In this document: positions 7,921 to 17,356 of the stretch, one piece after another
Position numbering within the stretch: the stretch's first letter is position 1
Layout: the number at the start of each line of letters is the position of its first letter
Notes under the pieces: generated by a model
Told to the model about the DNA's origin: nothing
Databases searched by the model: none
What the model saw: the letters and a program-made list of their open reading frames with translations, nothing else
Translations under genes and position numbers: made by a program
Origin: Bacteroidota bacterium
GTDB lineage: Bacteria > Bacteroidota > Bacteroidia > Chitinophagales > BACL12
DNA: 64,000 nt
Direction of reading: 5' to 3'
NCBI GenBank assembly: GCA_016715425.1
Contig: JADKAC010000001.1
Span: forward strand, 354,960-418,959

Positions 7921-8844
7921 ATGGCCATTGATGAGATCAGGCTTCACATGAGTGAAGGAAATTTATTGTTACTCAATTTTTTGTTGGCATTTTTGATGTT
8001 CGGTATTGCATTGAATTTGCGCACAAGTGATTTCAAGCGATTGTTTATGTATCCTCGAAAAGCAGTAGCAGGTATTTTATCTCAATGGATAGTATTGCCA
8101 TTTTTAACATACTTATTAATACTTATTTTTCAACCATCGGGATCTGTTGCATTGGGATTAATATTAGTAGCCGCTTGCCCGGGAGGAAACATGTCAAATT
8201 TTTTATCGAGTTATGCAAAAGCAAATGTTGCTTTATCGGTAACACTTACTGCATTCAGCACTGTGATATGTGTATTTATGACTCCATTCAATTTTGCATT
8301 ATATGGAAATCTTTATGCACCGGCAAGAGAATTATTAATCGAAATAAGTATTGAACCATGGAAAATGTATTCCACTGTTTTTACAATTTTAGGAGTGCCA
8401 TTAACTATAGGGATGTTGTTTGCACATTTTCTTCCCCGCATTACGGCATTCATTATAAAACCTGTACGCATTATTTCATTAATCATTTTTATTGCATTTA
8501 TTGTATTTGCTTTTTTAGCTAACTATTCTATTTTTTTAGAAGTGATTCAAGTGATTTTTTTATTGGTGTTTTTACATAATATTATGGCGCTTTTTTCCGG
8601 CTATGGAATCGCTGCATTATTTCGATTAGATTTTATAGATAAGAAATGTATTGCGATTGAAACAGGAATTCAAAATGCTGCTTTAGGTTTAATTTTAATA
8701 TTTACTTTTTTCAATGGATTGGGCGGTATGGCTGTAACTGCCGGCTGGTGGGGCATCTGGGATTTGATTACAGGATTGGCAATTGCTTATTACTGGAATC
8801 GCTTGGATGCAAGATCTTCACAAAGAACAGTATTGCCATTGTAA
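7921..8844 (+). CDS. Bile acid:sodium symporter (BASS) family transporter
   Basis: The 307-residue protein is highly hydrophobic with about nine membrane segments. Family motifs include FGIALNLRTSDFKRL near residues 29-43, VAACPGGNMSNFLS at about 89-102 (the sodium-binding crossover region) and GIQNAALGL at about 248-256. It should import an organic anion with sodium at the inner membrane. The annotated ATG is at 7921; a second Met ten codons in (MSEGN) also fits. A 190-bp gap separates it from the divergent EF-G-like gene, and the next gene begins 26 bp downstream. Confidence 0.93.
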   Translation: MAIDEIRLHMSEGNLLLLNFLLAFLMFGIALNLRTSDFKRLFMYPRKAVAGILSQWIVLPFLTYLLILIFQPSGSVALGLILVAACPGGNMSNFLSSYAKANVALSVTLTAFSTVICVFMTPFNFALYGNLYAPARELLIEISIEPWKMYSTVFTILGVPLTIGMLFAHFLPRITAFIIKPVRIISLIIFIAFIVFAFLANYSIFLEVIQVIFLLVFLHNIMALFSGYGIAALFRLDFIDKKCIAIETGIQNAALGLILIFTFFNGLGGMAVTAGWWGIWDLITGLAIAYYWNRLDARSSQRTVLPL

Positions 8845-8870
8845 ATCATTTTCTAAGTTTGCGGTGCTAA

Positions 8871-10271
8871 ATGAAAATCCAAAGATTTTTTAAAAGAAAT
8901 GTAGGTCATCTTGAATTTCAAGGTCATAAAATTGTATTGTGGGATCGCTGGTATTGGCTTGTACAATTCCTGCTTGTAAAGATTCCATTTAAATTTTACT
9001 ACTCTAAATTTTCAATTCATCAGTGGGAAAATGTTCCTACTGGTAAGCCAATCATTTTTGCAATTACACATCGCAATGCATTTATGGATTCGTTGGCATT
9101 TGTAAATACAAAAGATATTCAGGTGTTTCAGTTGGCGAGAGGTGATGCTTTCAGTTCGAAGTGGATGAAGAAATTATTTTACTTCTTTCACATGTTGCCT
9201 ATCTGGAGGGAGAGAGACAGAGCGGGTAATAGAAATATTTCTAACGATCCCACTTTTGCTGCTTGCTATGAATTACTTTTTAAAAATCAAATGCTGGGAA
9301 TTTATCCCGAAGGTGATTGCATAAATGAAAATAGTGTAAGACCATTAAAAAAAGGAATTTGCAAAATTGCATTTGGTGCAATGGAGGCATATAATTGGGA
9401 GCCGGATATTCAGATAGTGCCCGTTGGTGTAAATTATTCTGATGCAGAAAAATTTAGAAAATGGCAGATGATAAATTTTGGTAAACCGATTTCTGTTGCA
9501 GACTTTAAAGAAAAGTATTTTCAAAATGCGGTGAGTGCTACCTCTGAATTAAAAGATGCAATTGAACAGGGAATGCAGGAAGTGGCTTTACATATTCCAC
9601 ATTCACATTATATGGCAGACATTGAAAAGATAAGTGATATGATTTCCCGCTATAATATTTTAGAAAGAAAACAATTGCTTGAACCCATATCAAAATTTAA
9701 TGAACAACAGCCTTTGATAAAAAAAATAGAAAATATTCGTAATGAATCTCATGAAATGTTTTCTGATTTAATATTGCAATTGCATAAATATCAAAAATTG
9801 TTACAACACTTTCGATTCAGAGAAAATACGTTTGATCCCAGCCGACACAATTGGATTGTAATAATAATGATGATGTTATATTTTATTGTGATGTTGCCTG
9901 TATATGTGTTTGGTATTGCAGTAAATTATTTACCCTACAAACTCATTGAAAAAGTAATTGAGAATAATGTGAAGCAAGCAATTTTTTATAGCTCATTAAA
10001 ATATGCAATGGGAATTATACTTTTTCCTGTGTGGTATATTCTGCTGTTTTTTATTACAAAATTGTTTACTGGGAGTCTTATTTCTGCGGTCCTATTTCTA
10101 ATAGCTTTTCCTATTACCGGAATCATCGCATTTCACTATTGGCAGGATATTAATAAATGGTGGAGTGTACTACGCTTTAAAAAGTGGAAAAATAGCAGTG
10201 ATAGTATGTTTCAGCAATTATTGGAATTAAGGGATTCAATCATTACATCGGTAAATAATTATTCAAATTAA
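8871..10271 (+). CDS. PlsC-like lysophospholipid acyltransferase with C-terminal membrane domain
   Basis: The 466-residue protein has an N-terminal acyltransferase domain: THRNAFMD at about residues 67-74 is the catalytic His/Asp motif (spacing H-x5-D, one residue longer than the usual H-x4-D), WRERDRAGN is motif II-like, and IYPEGDCINE is motif III. Residues about 325-435 add four hydrophobic helices, so the protein is larger than a minimal PlsC (about 240 aa). This layout is found in the Bacteroidota and eukaryotic GPAT-like branch. Its probable role is phosphatidic acid or ornithine-lipid synthesis at the inner membrane. Its stop codon overlaps the stop of the convergent decarboxylase gene. 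Confidence 0.88.
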   Translation: MKIQRFFKRNVGHLEFQGHKIVLWDRWYWLVQFLLVKIPFKFYYSKFSIHQWENVPTGKPIIFAITHRNAFMDSLAFVNTKDIQVFQLARGDAFSSKWMKKLFYFFHMLPIWRERDRAGNRNISNDPTFAACYELLFKNQMLGIYPEGDCINENSVRPLKKGICKIAFGAMEAYNWEPDIQIVPVGVNYSDAEKFRKWQMINFGKPISVADFKEKYFQNAVSATSELKDAIEQGMQEVALHIPHSHYMADIEKISDMISRYNILERKQLLEPISKFNEQQPLIKKIENIRNESHEMFSDLILQLHKYQKLLQHFRFRENTFDPSRHNWIVIIMMMLYFIVMLPVYVFGIAVNYLPYKLIEKVIENNVKQAIFYSSLKYAMGIILFPVWYILLFFITKLFTGSLISAVLFLIAFPITGIIAFHYWQDINKWWSVLRFKKWKNSSDSMFQQLLELRDSIITSVNNYSN

Positions 10272-11689
10272 TTGATAAGCTGAACAGCCGCAGCATTTAA
10301 TTCTGCAAATAATTTATCTGTATGCTGCCGTGTTACATGTTCCTGGCCTGGAACAATCCGCAATACATATTGGCCATTTAATTTTGTTCCTGTTAAATAA
10401 AAATTTCCTGATTGATTGATTTGTTTTAATAGTTGCTCATTAAAAATATCTACGTGATTTTCAATTAATAAATCAGTATTGTTATAGCGCACACAAATTA
10501 CATTCATTGCAAACGGCGCCATAATTTCCCAATTTGGATGGTTTACAAATTGACTGTATAATGTATCAGCAATAGCAATATGGTTTCGCAAAATAGTTTG
10601 TAATCCATGAAGTCCATAATTGCGCAACACAAACCATAATTTCAATGCACGAAATCTTCTTCCCAAAGGCAATCCCCAATCTTTATAATTGCGCACAGCA
10701 TTATCACTTGTTGCATTTATATAATCCGGATTATTGCTGAAAGTATTAATTAGTAATGTATCATCCTGCACATAAAAACAAGAACAATCAAAATTTGTCA
10801 TCAGCCATTTATGCGCATTCATCACATAGCTGTCTGCATTTTCAATTCCTTTTAATAAGTATTGATATTCGGGCAAAATAAATGCACTACCTGAATAAGC
10901 AGCATCCACATGTAACCATAAATTATATTTTTTACAAATGTTTCCTATTTCAAATAATGGATCAAACGCCAGAGAATTTGTAGTGCCTAAAGTGGCAACT
11001 ACCATCATGGGTTTTTTACCATTTTGAATATCACTTAAAATTGTTTGTTCAAGTGCATTTACATCCATTGCAAAATTTCTATCCGTAACAATTTTTCTCA
11101 CATTATTTTTTCCGATGCCTGCAGCTTTCGCACCTTTTTCTACAGAGTAATGTGCTTGATTGCTGCAATAGATTGTACATGAAGTAAAATCTTTAAATCC
11201 ATTTTCATTTATGTTATAATTAGATATTTTTTCTCTAGAACAAATAATTGCAGTGAATGTAGATGAAGAAGCAGTGTCGTGAATTACACCTTTAAAAGTA
11301 TTGGGTAATCCCGTTGCATCTCGTAACCAATTCAATACTTGTTCTTCCAATTCTGCAGCAGCGGGAGATGTATCCCAAAACATTGCATTGATGCCAAGAC
11401 CTGCTGCAAATAATTCACCGAGTATAGAAGGGAAACTTGCATTCGATGGAAACATTGCCATAAATCCCGGGTGTTGCCAATGTGTAATGCCAGGCATAAT
11501 GATAGAATCAATATCTTTCGCAATGGTTTCAAAATGTTCTCCGTTTGTGGGCATGGATTGCGGCAGTTTATTTTTAATGCTTCCCGGTTCTGTTTGTGCA
11601 AGTACTTTGTATTGTTCTATTTGTTGATAATAAAAAGCAATACGATCAATCATTGCATAACCTTGTTTACGAAAATCTTTTGAATCCAT
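10268..11689 (-). CDS. PLP-dependent amino acid decarboxylase (group II, aromatic-L-amino-acid type)
   Basis: The 473-residue protein is of usual length for group II decarboxylases. Lys294 in NAHKWL is the PLP Schiff-base lysine. HVDAAYSGSA (upstream) contains the PLP-binding Asp, and GLGINAMFWDTSPAAAELEE is the family's N-terminal substrate-site region. It should remove CO2 from an aromatic or similar L-amino acid to form an amine; the exact substrate cannot be read from the sequence. It is convergent with the acyltransferase gene, both stops sharing TTAA at 10268-10271, and divergent from a lipid kinase gene. Confidence 0.93.
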   Translation of the reverse strand: MDSKDFRKQGYAMIDRIAFYYQQIEQYKVLAQTEPGSIKNKLPQSMPTNGEHFETIAKDIDSIIMPGITHWQHPGFMAMFPSNASFPSILGELFAAGLGINAMFWDTSPAAAELEEQVLNWLRDATGLPNTFKGVIHDTASSSTFTAIICSREKISNYNINENGFKDFTSCTIYCSNQAHYSVEKGAKAAGIGKNNVRKIVTDRNFAMDVNALEQTILSDIQNGKKPMMVVATLGTTNSLAFDPLFEIGNICKKYNLWLHVDAAYSGSAFILPEYQYLLKGIENADSYVMNAHKWLMTNFDCSCFYVQDDTLLINTFSNNPDYINATSDNAVRNYKDWGLPLGRRFRALKLWFVLRNYGLHGLQTILRNHIAIADTLYSQFVNHPNWEIMAPFAMNVICVRYNNTDLLIENHVDIFNEQLLKQINQSGNFYLTGTKLNGQYVLRIVPGQEHVTRQHTDKLFAELNAAAVQLIN

Positions 11690-11723
11690 AGTTTTTGTTT
11701 CTTTTGTATAAAATAATTTTCAT

Positions 11724-12656
11724 TTGGAACTCTCAGAATTAAAATGGTTTACTATAATTAATCCTCTTTCCGGCGGTGGTAAAGCAACGAAATTATGGAA
11801 GAAATTGAAGCCACTCATAGAATCGTCGGGCGTAAATATAGAATTTGCAGAAACCAAATTTCATAAGCATGCAGTTGAACTTGTGCAGGCTGCTTTACAA
11901 GCCGGTGGAAGACACATACTAATAATTGGTGGCGATGGCTCTGCTAATGAAGTAGTGAATGGAATAATGCAATATGCTGATCGTCCGGAGGAAATAACTG
12001 TGGCAATGATTTCTGTCGGCACCGGAAATGATTGGGTGCGCAGCATCGGCACCCCACATAATTTAGAAGCAGTGGCACGTAGTTTAAAAGCGGATCAAAG
12101 TTTTTTACATGATGTAGGGATTATTGAATATTATAAAAATAAAATTTCTGAAAAACGCTATTTTATTAATATCGCCGGGATAGGTTTTGATGGACTTGTT
12201 ACCTACAAAGTTTCAAAAGGAATGGGTGCATTTAATAAATCTAAATTTCGCTACTGGATTGGAATTTTACAAACACTGTTCAGCTATAAACATACAATGG
12301 CAACTTATACTATTGATGGTAAGATTTGCAAGATTCAAACGCTTTCTGTTGCAGCAGGTATTTGTAATTATAATGGCGGAGGTATGAAACAATTGCCGTT
12401 TGCAAAATATAATGATGGCTTGTTGGATATGTCTGTTATTGGTGATATGAGTAAATTGAAAATGATTTTTAGTTTACCAAAATTGAGAAATGGCAGCTTC
12501 GTAAATATGGCTGCTGTTAAAACATTTCAGGCAAAAGAAATTGTAATTCATACTGCAAAACCTATTCATGTGGAAGCAGATGGTGAATACTTAGGATTTA
12601 CTCCGGTTAATATCCGTATAATTCCAGATTGTATTAGCATTCTTGTGTGGAAATAA
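11724..12656 (+). CDS. Diacylglycerol/lipid kinase family protein (YegS/BmrU-like)
   Basis: The 310-residue protein has the DAGK catalytic motifs: NPLSGGGKA at about residues 13-21, IIGGDGSANEVVNGI at about 72-86, and GTGNDWVRS at about 98-106. The C-terminal half has the YegS-type beta-sandwich (HVEADGEYLG). It should phosphorylate a lipid such as diacylglycerol at the inner membrane. No ATG fits the frame near the start; TTG at 11724 puts the catalytic motif at the usual distance, so I accept a TTG start. No Shine-Dalgarno sequence is visible, as is usual in this window. Confidence 0.92.
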   Translation: MELSELKWFTIINPLSGGGKATKLWKKLKPLIESSGVNIEFAETKFHKHAVELVQAALQAGGRHILIIGGDGSANEVVNGIMQYADRPEEITVAMISVGTGNDWVRSIGTPHNLEAVARSLKADQSFLHDVGIIEYYKNKISEKRYFINIAGIGFDGLVTYKVSKGMGAFNKSKFRYWIGILQTLFSYKHTMATYTIDGKICKIQTLSVAAGICNYNGGGMKQLPFAKYNDGLLDMSVIGDMSKLKMIFSLPKLRNGSFVNMAAVKTFQAKEIVIHTAKPIHVEADGEYLGFTPVNIRIIPDCISILVWK

Positions 12657-12666
12657 TTACTCAAAT

Positions 12667-13323
12667 CTAATTTCTATCACCAAAAATTAAACTGCCAATG
12701 CGCACCATAGTTGCGCCTTCTTCAATGGCAAGAATATAATCAGAAGACATACCCATTGAAATTGTATTAAAATCATTATTGAAAAATTCTTTCTTAATGG
12801 AATCAAATAATTTTTTCAAATGTCGAAATTCATTTTTTATTAAATCGCTATCATCACTAAAAGTTGCCATTCCCATCAATCCCGTAATTTTTATATTACT
12901 CAACTCCTTAAACTCCGATGAGTTTAATAATGCATAAAGCTCTTTTTCATTCAGACCGAATTTTGTTTCTTCTTTTGCAATATAAATCTGTAACAGGCAA
13001 GAAATAATACGATTGTGTTTTTGTGCTTGTTTATTAATCTCAATCAATAATTCTAAACTGTCAACAGAGTGAATTAAATAAATAAATGGTGCAATATATT
13101 TTATTTTATTTTTTTGCAAATGTCCAATCTGATGCCAGCGAATGTCCTTTGGCAATTGCTCTGCTTTTTCTGTTAACTCCTGCACTCTGTTCTCACCAAA
13201 ATCTCTTTGTCCTGAATTATATATCTCTAAAATTTCAGACACAGGTTTTGTTTTTGAAACAGCTACTAATGTAGCGTTGTGCGCATCTAAAAATTGCTTT
13301 ATTTCCTTATATTTACTATGCAT
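12667..13323 (-). CDS. YggS-family PLP homeostasis protein
   Basis: The 218-residue protein has typical YggS/PROSC features: LVAVSKTKPVSEI (PLP lysine at about residue 25), FGENRVQEL, WHQIGHLQKNKIKYI, LMGMATFSDD, and the ending SMGMSSDYILAIEEGATMVRIGS that binds the PLP phosphate. It has no known catalytic activity; the family buffers and delivers PLP. It is convergent with the lipid kinase gene and overlaps or abuts the start region of the divergent DUF4296 gene. Confidence 0.95.
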   Translation of the reverse strand: MHSKYKEIKQFLDAHNATLVAVSKTKPVSEILEIYNSGQRDFGENRVQELTEKAEQLPKDIRWHQIGHLQKNKIKYIAPFIYLIHSVDSLELLIEINKQAQKHNRIISCLLQIYIAKEETKFGLNEKELYALLNSSEFKELSNIKITGLMGMATFSDDSDLIKNEFRHLKKLFDSIKKEFFNNDFNTISMGMSSDYILAIEEGATMVRIGSLIFGDRN

Positions 13324-13363
13324 TTTGTATCTTAGCTTCTGTGCGCAAAATTACTTTATACAG

Positions 13364-13741
13364 TTGAGAACAGCCTTGAGTTTTATCCTGATTTTTTCGT
13401 TGATGCAATGTAAACCAAAAAGCGATTTGGTTTTCAATAAAGGTATGTTGAATGATGTGCCCGATACTATTATACAAATTGGACCGATGGTAAAAATCCT
13501 TGCAGATATTCATTTAGCTGAAGCTACTATGCAGGAATTGAAAACAGATTCAATGCGGGAACATAAAAATGAAATTATTGCGTCCGACTATTTAAAAATT
13601 ATGGCTATGCATCATGTGGAATATGAACAGTTTAAAAGCAGCTATGATTATTATTCCGAGCATCCATTAATTATGAATTATATTTATAAAGAAGTAACAC
13701 AACGATTAAGTTTATTAGAAAGTAAAAAACAAATAGAATGA
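13364..13741 (+). CDS. DUF4296 lipoprotein
   Basis: The frame is open from 13142, but the upstream part overlaps yggS and is not plausible. Starting at TTG 13364 gives [20 protein letters not shown], a short lipoprotein signal with the lipobox Cys at residue 16. The mature part ([14 protein letters not shown], then [26 protein letters not shown]) matches the DUF4296 family of Bacteroidota lipoproteins, about 125 residues. The stop overlaps the next ATG (ATGA at 13738-13741), so it is translationally coupled with the CoA-transferase genes. Role unknown. Confidence 0.8.
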   Translation: MRTALSFILIFSLMQCKPKSDLVFNKGMLNDVPDTIIQIGPMVKILADIHLAEATMQELKTDSMREHKNEIIASDYLKIMAMHHVEYEQFKSSYDYYSEHPLIMNYIYKEVTQRLSLLESKKQIE

Positions 13742-14436
13742 GTATTCAAAAAGTAGTTGAAAATGCAGAAGCTGCAATTTTTGATATTTCAAATAATAGC
13801 ATTTTAATGTTAGGAGGATTTGGATTATGCGGCATTCCGGAAAATTGTATTCATGCACTTGTGAAAAAAGGAGTTACAAATCTTACATGCATTTCTAACA
13901 ATGCAGGAGTAGATGATTTTGGAATTGGATTGTTATTGCAGAAAAAGCAATTAAAAAAAATGATTGCAAGTTATGTGGGTGAGAATTCAGAATTTGAACG
14001 CCAATTATTAAGTGGAGAATTAGAAGTGGAATTAATTCCGCAAGGTACTCTCGCTACAAGATGTATGGCTTCCGGTTATGGAATGCCTGCAATTTATACT
14101 CCTGCCGGTGTGGGAACTGAAGTAGCGGAAGGAAAAGAAATGCGTGAATTTAATGGCAAACAATATTTGATGGAATATGCTTTTGATGCGGATTTTGCAA
14201 TTGTGAAAGCATGGAAAGGCGACACTGCGGGAAATTTAATTTATAAAGGCACTGCAAGAAATTTTAATCCACTGATGGCAATGGCAGGAAAAATTACAAT
14301 TGCAGAAGTGGAAGAATTAGTACCTGCTGGTGAATTAGATCCGAATGCAATTCATACACCCGGCATTTATGTGCATCGCATTTTTCAGGGAAGCAATTAT
14401 GAAAAACGCATTGAACAACGAACAGTAAGAAAATAA
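13738..14436 (+). CDS. scoA: Succinyl-CoA:3-ketoacid CoA-transferase subunit A
   Basis: The 232-residue protein has the alpha-subunit glycine-rich motif [14 protein letters not shown] (about residues 25-38), then [19 protein letters not shown], and a conserved end ([21 protein letters not shown]). With the B subunit it moves CoA between succinyl-CoA and acetoacetate or another 3-ketoacid, allowing ketone body or branched-chain/leucine breakdown to feed the TCA cycle. It overlaps the DUF4296 stop by 4 bp and is followed by subunit B after 24 bp. Confidence 0.96.
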   Translation: MSIQKVVENAEAAIFDISNNSILMLGGFGLCGIPENCIHALVKKGVTNLTCISNNAGVDDFGIGLLLQKKQLKKMIASYVGENSEFERQLLSGELEVELIPQGTLATRCMASGYGMPAIYTPAGVGTEVAEGKEMREFNGKQYLMEYAFDADFAIVKAWKGDTAGNLIYKGTARNFNPLMAMAGKITIAEVEELVPAGELDPNAIHTPGIYVHRIFQGSNYEKRIEQRTVRK

Positions 14437-14460
14437 TTTTTATTTTAAATTGAATAAGAT

Positions 14461-15114
14461 ATGTTAGATAAAAATCAAATTGCACAACGTATTGCACGTG
14501 AACTACAAGATGGATATTATGTGAATCTTGGAATTGGTATTCCTACATTGGTTGCCAATTATATTCCCGAAGGAATTTCTGTAACTCTGCAAAGTGAAAA
14601 TGGATTGTTGGGAATGGGGCCATTTCCGGAGGAGAAAGATGTGGATGCGGATTTAATTAATGCAGGTAAACAAACTATTACAACTTTGCCAGGCTCTGCT
14701 TTTTTCGATAGCGCAATGAGCTTTGGAATGATACGGGCGGGTAAAGTTGATCTTACTGTTTTGGGTGCAATGGAAGTTGCAGACAATGGTGATATTGCCA
14801 ACTGGAAAATTCCCGGTAAAATGGTAAAAGGAATGGGTGGTGCAATGGATTTAGTTGCCAGTGCAAAAAATATTATTGTAGCTATGCAACACACTAGCAG
14901 AGATGGTGCAAGTAAATTATTAAAACAATGTTCGCTGCCTATTACAGGTTTAGGCTGCGTGAAAAAAGTAGTTTCTGATCTTGGTGTATTTGATATTACC
15001 CCCAATGGATTTAAATTATTGGAACGTGCCCCCGGAGTGAGTGTAGATGAAATTAAATCTAAAACTGAAGGTCGTTTAATTGTTGAAGGGGATATTCCTG
15101 AAATACAATTTTAA
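14461..15114 (+). CDS. scoB: Succinyl-CoA:3-ketoacid CoA-transferase subunit B
   Basis: The 217-residue protein has the catalytic glutamate at about residue 46 in LQSENGLLGMGPF, plus YVNLGIGIPTLVANY, LTVLGAMEVADNGDIANWKIPGK in two adjacent blocks, and MGGAMDLV. The Glu forms the gamma-glutamyl-CoA thioester intermediate. It pairs with subunit A immediately upstream. Length is normal. Confidence 0.97.
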   Translation: MLDKNQIAQRIARELQDGYYVNLGIGIPTLVANYIPEGISVTLQSENGLLGMGPFPEEKDVDADLINAGKQTITTLPGSAFFDSAMSFGMIRAGKVDLTVLGAMEVADNGDIANWKIPGKMVKGMGGAMDLVASAKNIIVAMQHTSRDGASKLLKQCSLPITGLGCVKKVVSDLGVFDITPNGFKLLERAPGVSVDEIKSKTEGRLIVEGDIPEIQF

Positions 15115-15150
15115 TGTATTCAATCACTTCAGATTTTATTACTTACTACC

Positions 15151-15996
15151 ATGCTGATAAATTATAACGGTCAATTCATTGACGAGATTTTGTTTTCAAT
15201 TCCTGCTCACAACAGATCTTTTTTATTTGGTGATGGTTTGTTTGAAACCATAAAAGTATTTCGTGGAAAAGCCATGTTTTTTAATCAACATTATGTGCGA
15301 TTTATTGAAGGATTAGATACTTTGAAAATGGAACTACCCGATTTCTGGACAGTTCCTTATTTTAAAAATCAAGTGGAAGAATTGGTTGAAAAAAATGAAT
15401 CTACAAATGCGAGAGTGCGTCTTACTTTTTGGAGAGCGGGTAAAGGAAAATACACGCCCGAAAATTTTAGTGCAGAATATATCATTGAAATTTCACCTTT
15501 GGAAAATGAATTTTATATAATCAATAAAACAGGTTTGCAAATTGGGGTGTTCGATGAAATAAAAAAAATGCAGAATAAATTTTCAGAGTTTAAATCTGCC
15601 AATGCAATGATTTATACAATGGCAGGAATATATGCAAAGGAAAATCAATTAGATGATGTGCTCATAAAAAATACGGAAGGCAGACCAATAGAAATGTTGT
15701 TTTCAAATTTTTTCATTCGCAAAGACAATGTCTTAATTACTCCCGCTACAACAGAAGGATGTGTAAATGGAGTGATGCGCAGAGTGCTTATTAAACTATG
15801 TCGTAAAATAGGAATTGAAGTGATTGAAAAGGAATTACAAATAGAAGAAATATTGCAGGCAGATGAATTTTTTATAACCAATACAATCCATGGTATTCAA
15901 TGGGTGGAAACATTCGAAGGCATTACTTACAAGCAGGAAATGGCTGATATATTGTTGGCAAAACTCAATGAACATATACTGGATTCAATGGTTTAG
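15151..15996 (+). CDS. Aminotransferase class IV (BCAT/aminodeoxychorismate lyase-like)
   Basis: The 281-residue protein starts with NYNGQFIDEILFSIPAHNRS and FLFGDGLFETIKVFRGK, the usual fold-type IV N-terminus. The likely PLP lysine is in EFKSANAMIYTMAG (about residue 149). CVNGVMRRVL and the DEFFITNTIHGIQWV segment are the phosphate- and substrate-binding loops. It could be a branched-chain or D-amino acid transaminase or a 4-amino-4-deoxychorismate lyase; the sequence alone does not decide. It follows scoB by 36 bp and precedes the photolyase gene by 5 bp. Confidence 0.9.
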   Translation: MLINYNGQFIDEILFSIPAHNRSFLFGDGLFETIKVFRGKAMFFNQHYVRFIEGLDTLKMELPDFWTVPYFKNQVEELVEKNESTNARVRLTFWRAGKGKYTPENFSAEYIIEISPLENEFYIINKTGLQIGVFDEIKKMQNKFSEFKSANAMIYTMAGIYAKENQLDDVLIKNTEGRPIEMLFSNFFIRKDNVLITPATTEGCVNGVMRRVLIKLCRKIGIEVIEKELQIEEILQADEFFITNTIHGIQWVETFEGITYKQEMADILLAKLNEHILDSMV

Positions 15997-16001
15997 ATTG
16001 G

Positions 16002-17309
16002 ATGCAAAAAAATCAGCCGGTTGTAATACATTGGTTTCGCAGAGATTTGAGATTACAAGATAACACTGCATTATTTCATGCATTGCAAAGTGACTTTCCG
16101 GTATTACCTCTTTTTATTTTCGACAAAAATATTTTATCTGATCTCTCGGATAAATCTGATGCCCGTGTAAATTTTATTTATAACACACTGCTGGAAATAA
16201 ATGATACGCTGAAAGAAAATAATGCTTCGCTGTTAATACAATATGGAAATCCATTTGATGTATGGAAAATTCTTGTAACTCAATTTGAAATAAAAGCAGT
16301 TTATACAAATAAAGATTATGAACCGTATGGAATCAAGAGAGATAAATTAATAGCAGATTTTTTACAATCTCAAAATATTTCTTTTTATACTTTTAAAGAT
16401 CAGGTATTATTTGAAGAACATGAAGTAGTAAAAGAGGATGGCAAACCGTATTCTATTTTTACACCGTATGCAAATAAGTACCGATTAAAAATTACTTCCA
16501 ATACATTACAAGAGTTTCCTTCCGAAAAATTAAAAGCAAATTATTTAAATACTCAAGATTTTGAAATACCTTCTTTGGAATCATTGGGATTTACTAAATC
16601 AACAATCTCAATTCCTTCTTCTATAATTGATATAAATGTTATTGAACATTATCATAACACCAGAAATTTTCCTGCGTTGTCAGGTACAACTCGTTTAAGT
16701 GTGCATTTGCGTTTTGGAACTTGCAGTATCCGGCAACTCGCAAAAATTGCGATACAATACAATGCTGTATTTATGAATGAACTTATCTGGAGGGATTTTT
16801 ATCAAATGATTTTATTTCATTTTCCTCACGTAGTTAGTCATGCATTTAAACCTGCTTATGATAACATACAATGGAGAAATAATAAATCAGAATTTAATGC
16901 TTGGTGCAATGGTGAAACCGGATATCCGATGGTGGATGCAGGTATGCGTGAATTAAATACAACTGGCTTTATGCATAATCGGGTGCGCATGGTAACAGCA
17001 AGTTTTCTTACCAAACATCTATTAATTGATTGGCGATGGGGCGAAGCATATTTTGCAGCAAAACTTTTGGATTATGATTTAGCATCAAACAATGGTGGTT
17101 GGCAATGGGCAGCAGGTAGTGGTTGTGATGCGGCTCCTTATTTCAGAATTTTTAATCCTGCAGAACAATTAAAAAAATTTGATATGGATCAGGAATATAT
17201 ACGCAAATGGATTCCTGAAATAGATACTGCGCAATATCCAAATCCAATAGTAAATCATAAAGAAGCAAGAGAGAGAGTTTTGAAAGTGTATAAGCAGGCA
17301 TTACAATGA
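16002..17309 (+). CDS. Deoxyribodipyrimidine photo-lyase (cryptochrome/photolyase class I)
   Basis: The 435-residue protein begins VIHWFRRDLRLQDN, the hallmark of the antenna-binding domain. FAD-binding motifs in the C-terminal half include TTRLSVHLRFGTCSIRQL, ELIWRDFYQM, GETGYPMVDAGMREL, HNRVRMVTASFLTK and DLASNNGGWQWAAGSGCDAA (only 20 shown). It should repair cyclobutane pyrimidine dimers using blue light. Bacteroidota homologues at this length (about 430-435 aa) are common. It follows the aminotransferase closely. Confidence 0.96.
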   Translation: MQKNQPVVIHWFRRDLRLQDNTALFHALQSDFPVLPLFIFDKNILSDLSDKSDARVNFIYNTLLEINDTLKENNASLLIQYGNPFDVWKILVTQFEIKAVYTNKDYEPYGIKRDKLIADFLQSQNISFYTFKDQVLFEEHEVVKEDGKPYSIFTPYANKYRLKITSNTLQEFPSEKLKANYLNTQDFEIPSLESLGFTKSTISIPSSIIDINVIEHYHNTRNFPALSGTTRLSVHLRFGTCSIRQLAKIAIQYNAVFMNELIWRDFYQMILFHFPHVVSHAFKPAYDNIQWRNNKSEFNAWCNGETGYPMVDAGMRELNTTGFMHNRVRMVTASFLTKHLLIDWRWGEAYFAAKLLDYDLASNNGGWQWAAGSGCDAAPYFRIFNPAEQLKKFDMDQEYIRKWIPEIDTAQYPNPIVNHKEARERVLKVYKQALQ

Positions 17310-17356
17310 TTTATGGAATACAACCTTGAGAGCATCTCAGTTGTAAATTTTTAATT

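Noticed and set aside
13142..13363. N-terminal extension of the DUF4296 frame
   Set aside because: It overlaps yggS in antisense and lacks family similarity; the lipoprotein signal starting at TTG 13364 is the natural beginning.
14559..15005. 148-codon minus-strand frame within scoB
   Set aside because: It is antisense to a well-conserved CoA-transferase and has no recognisable domain.
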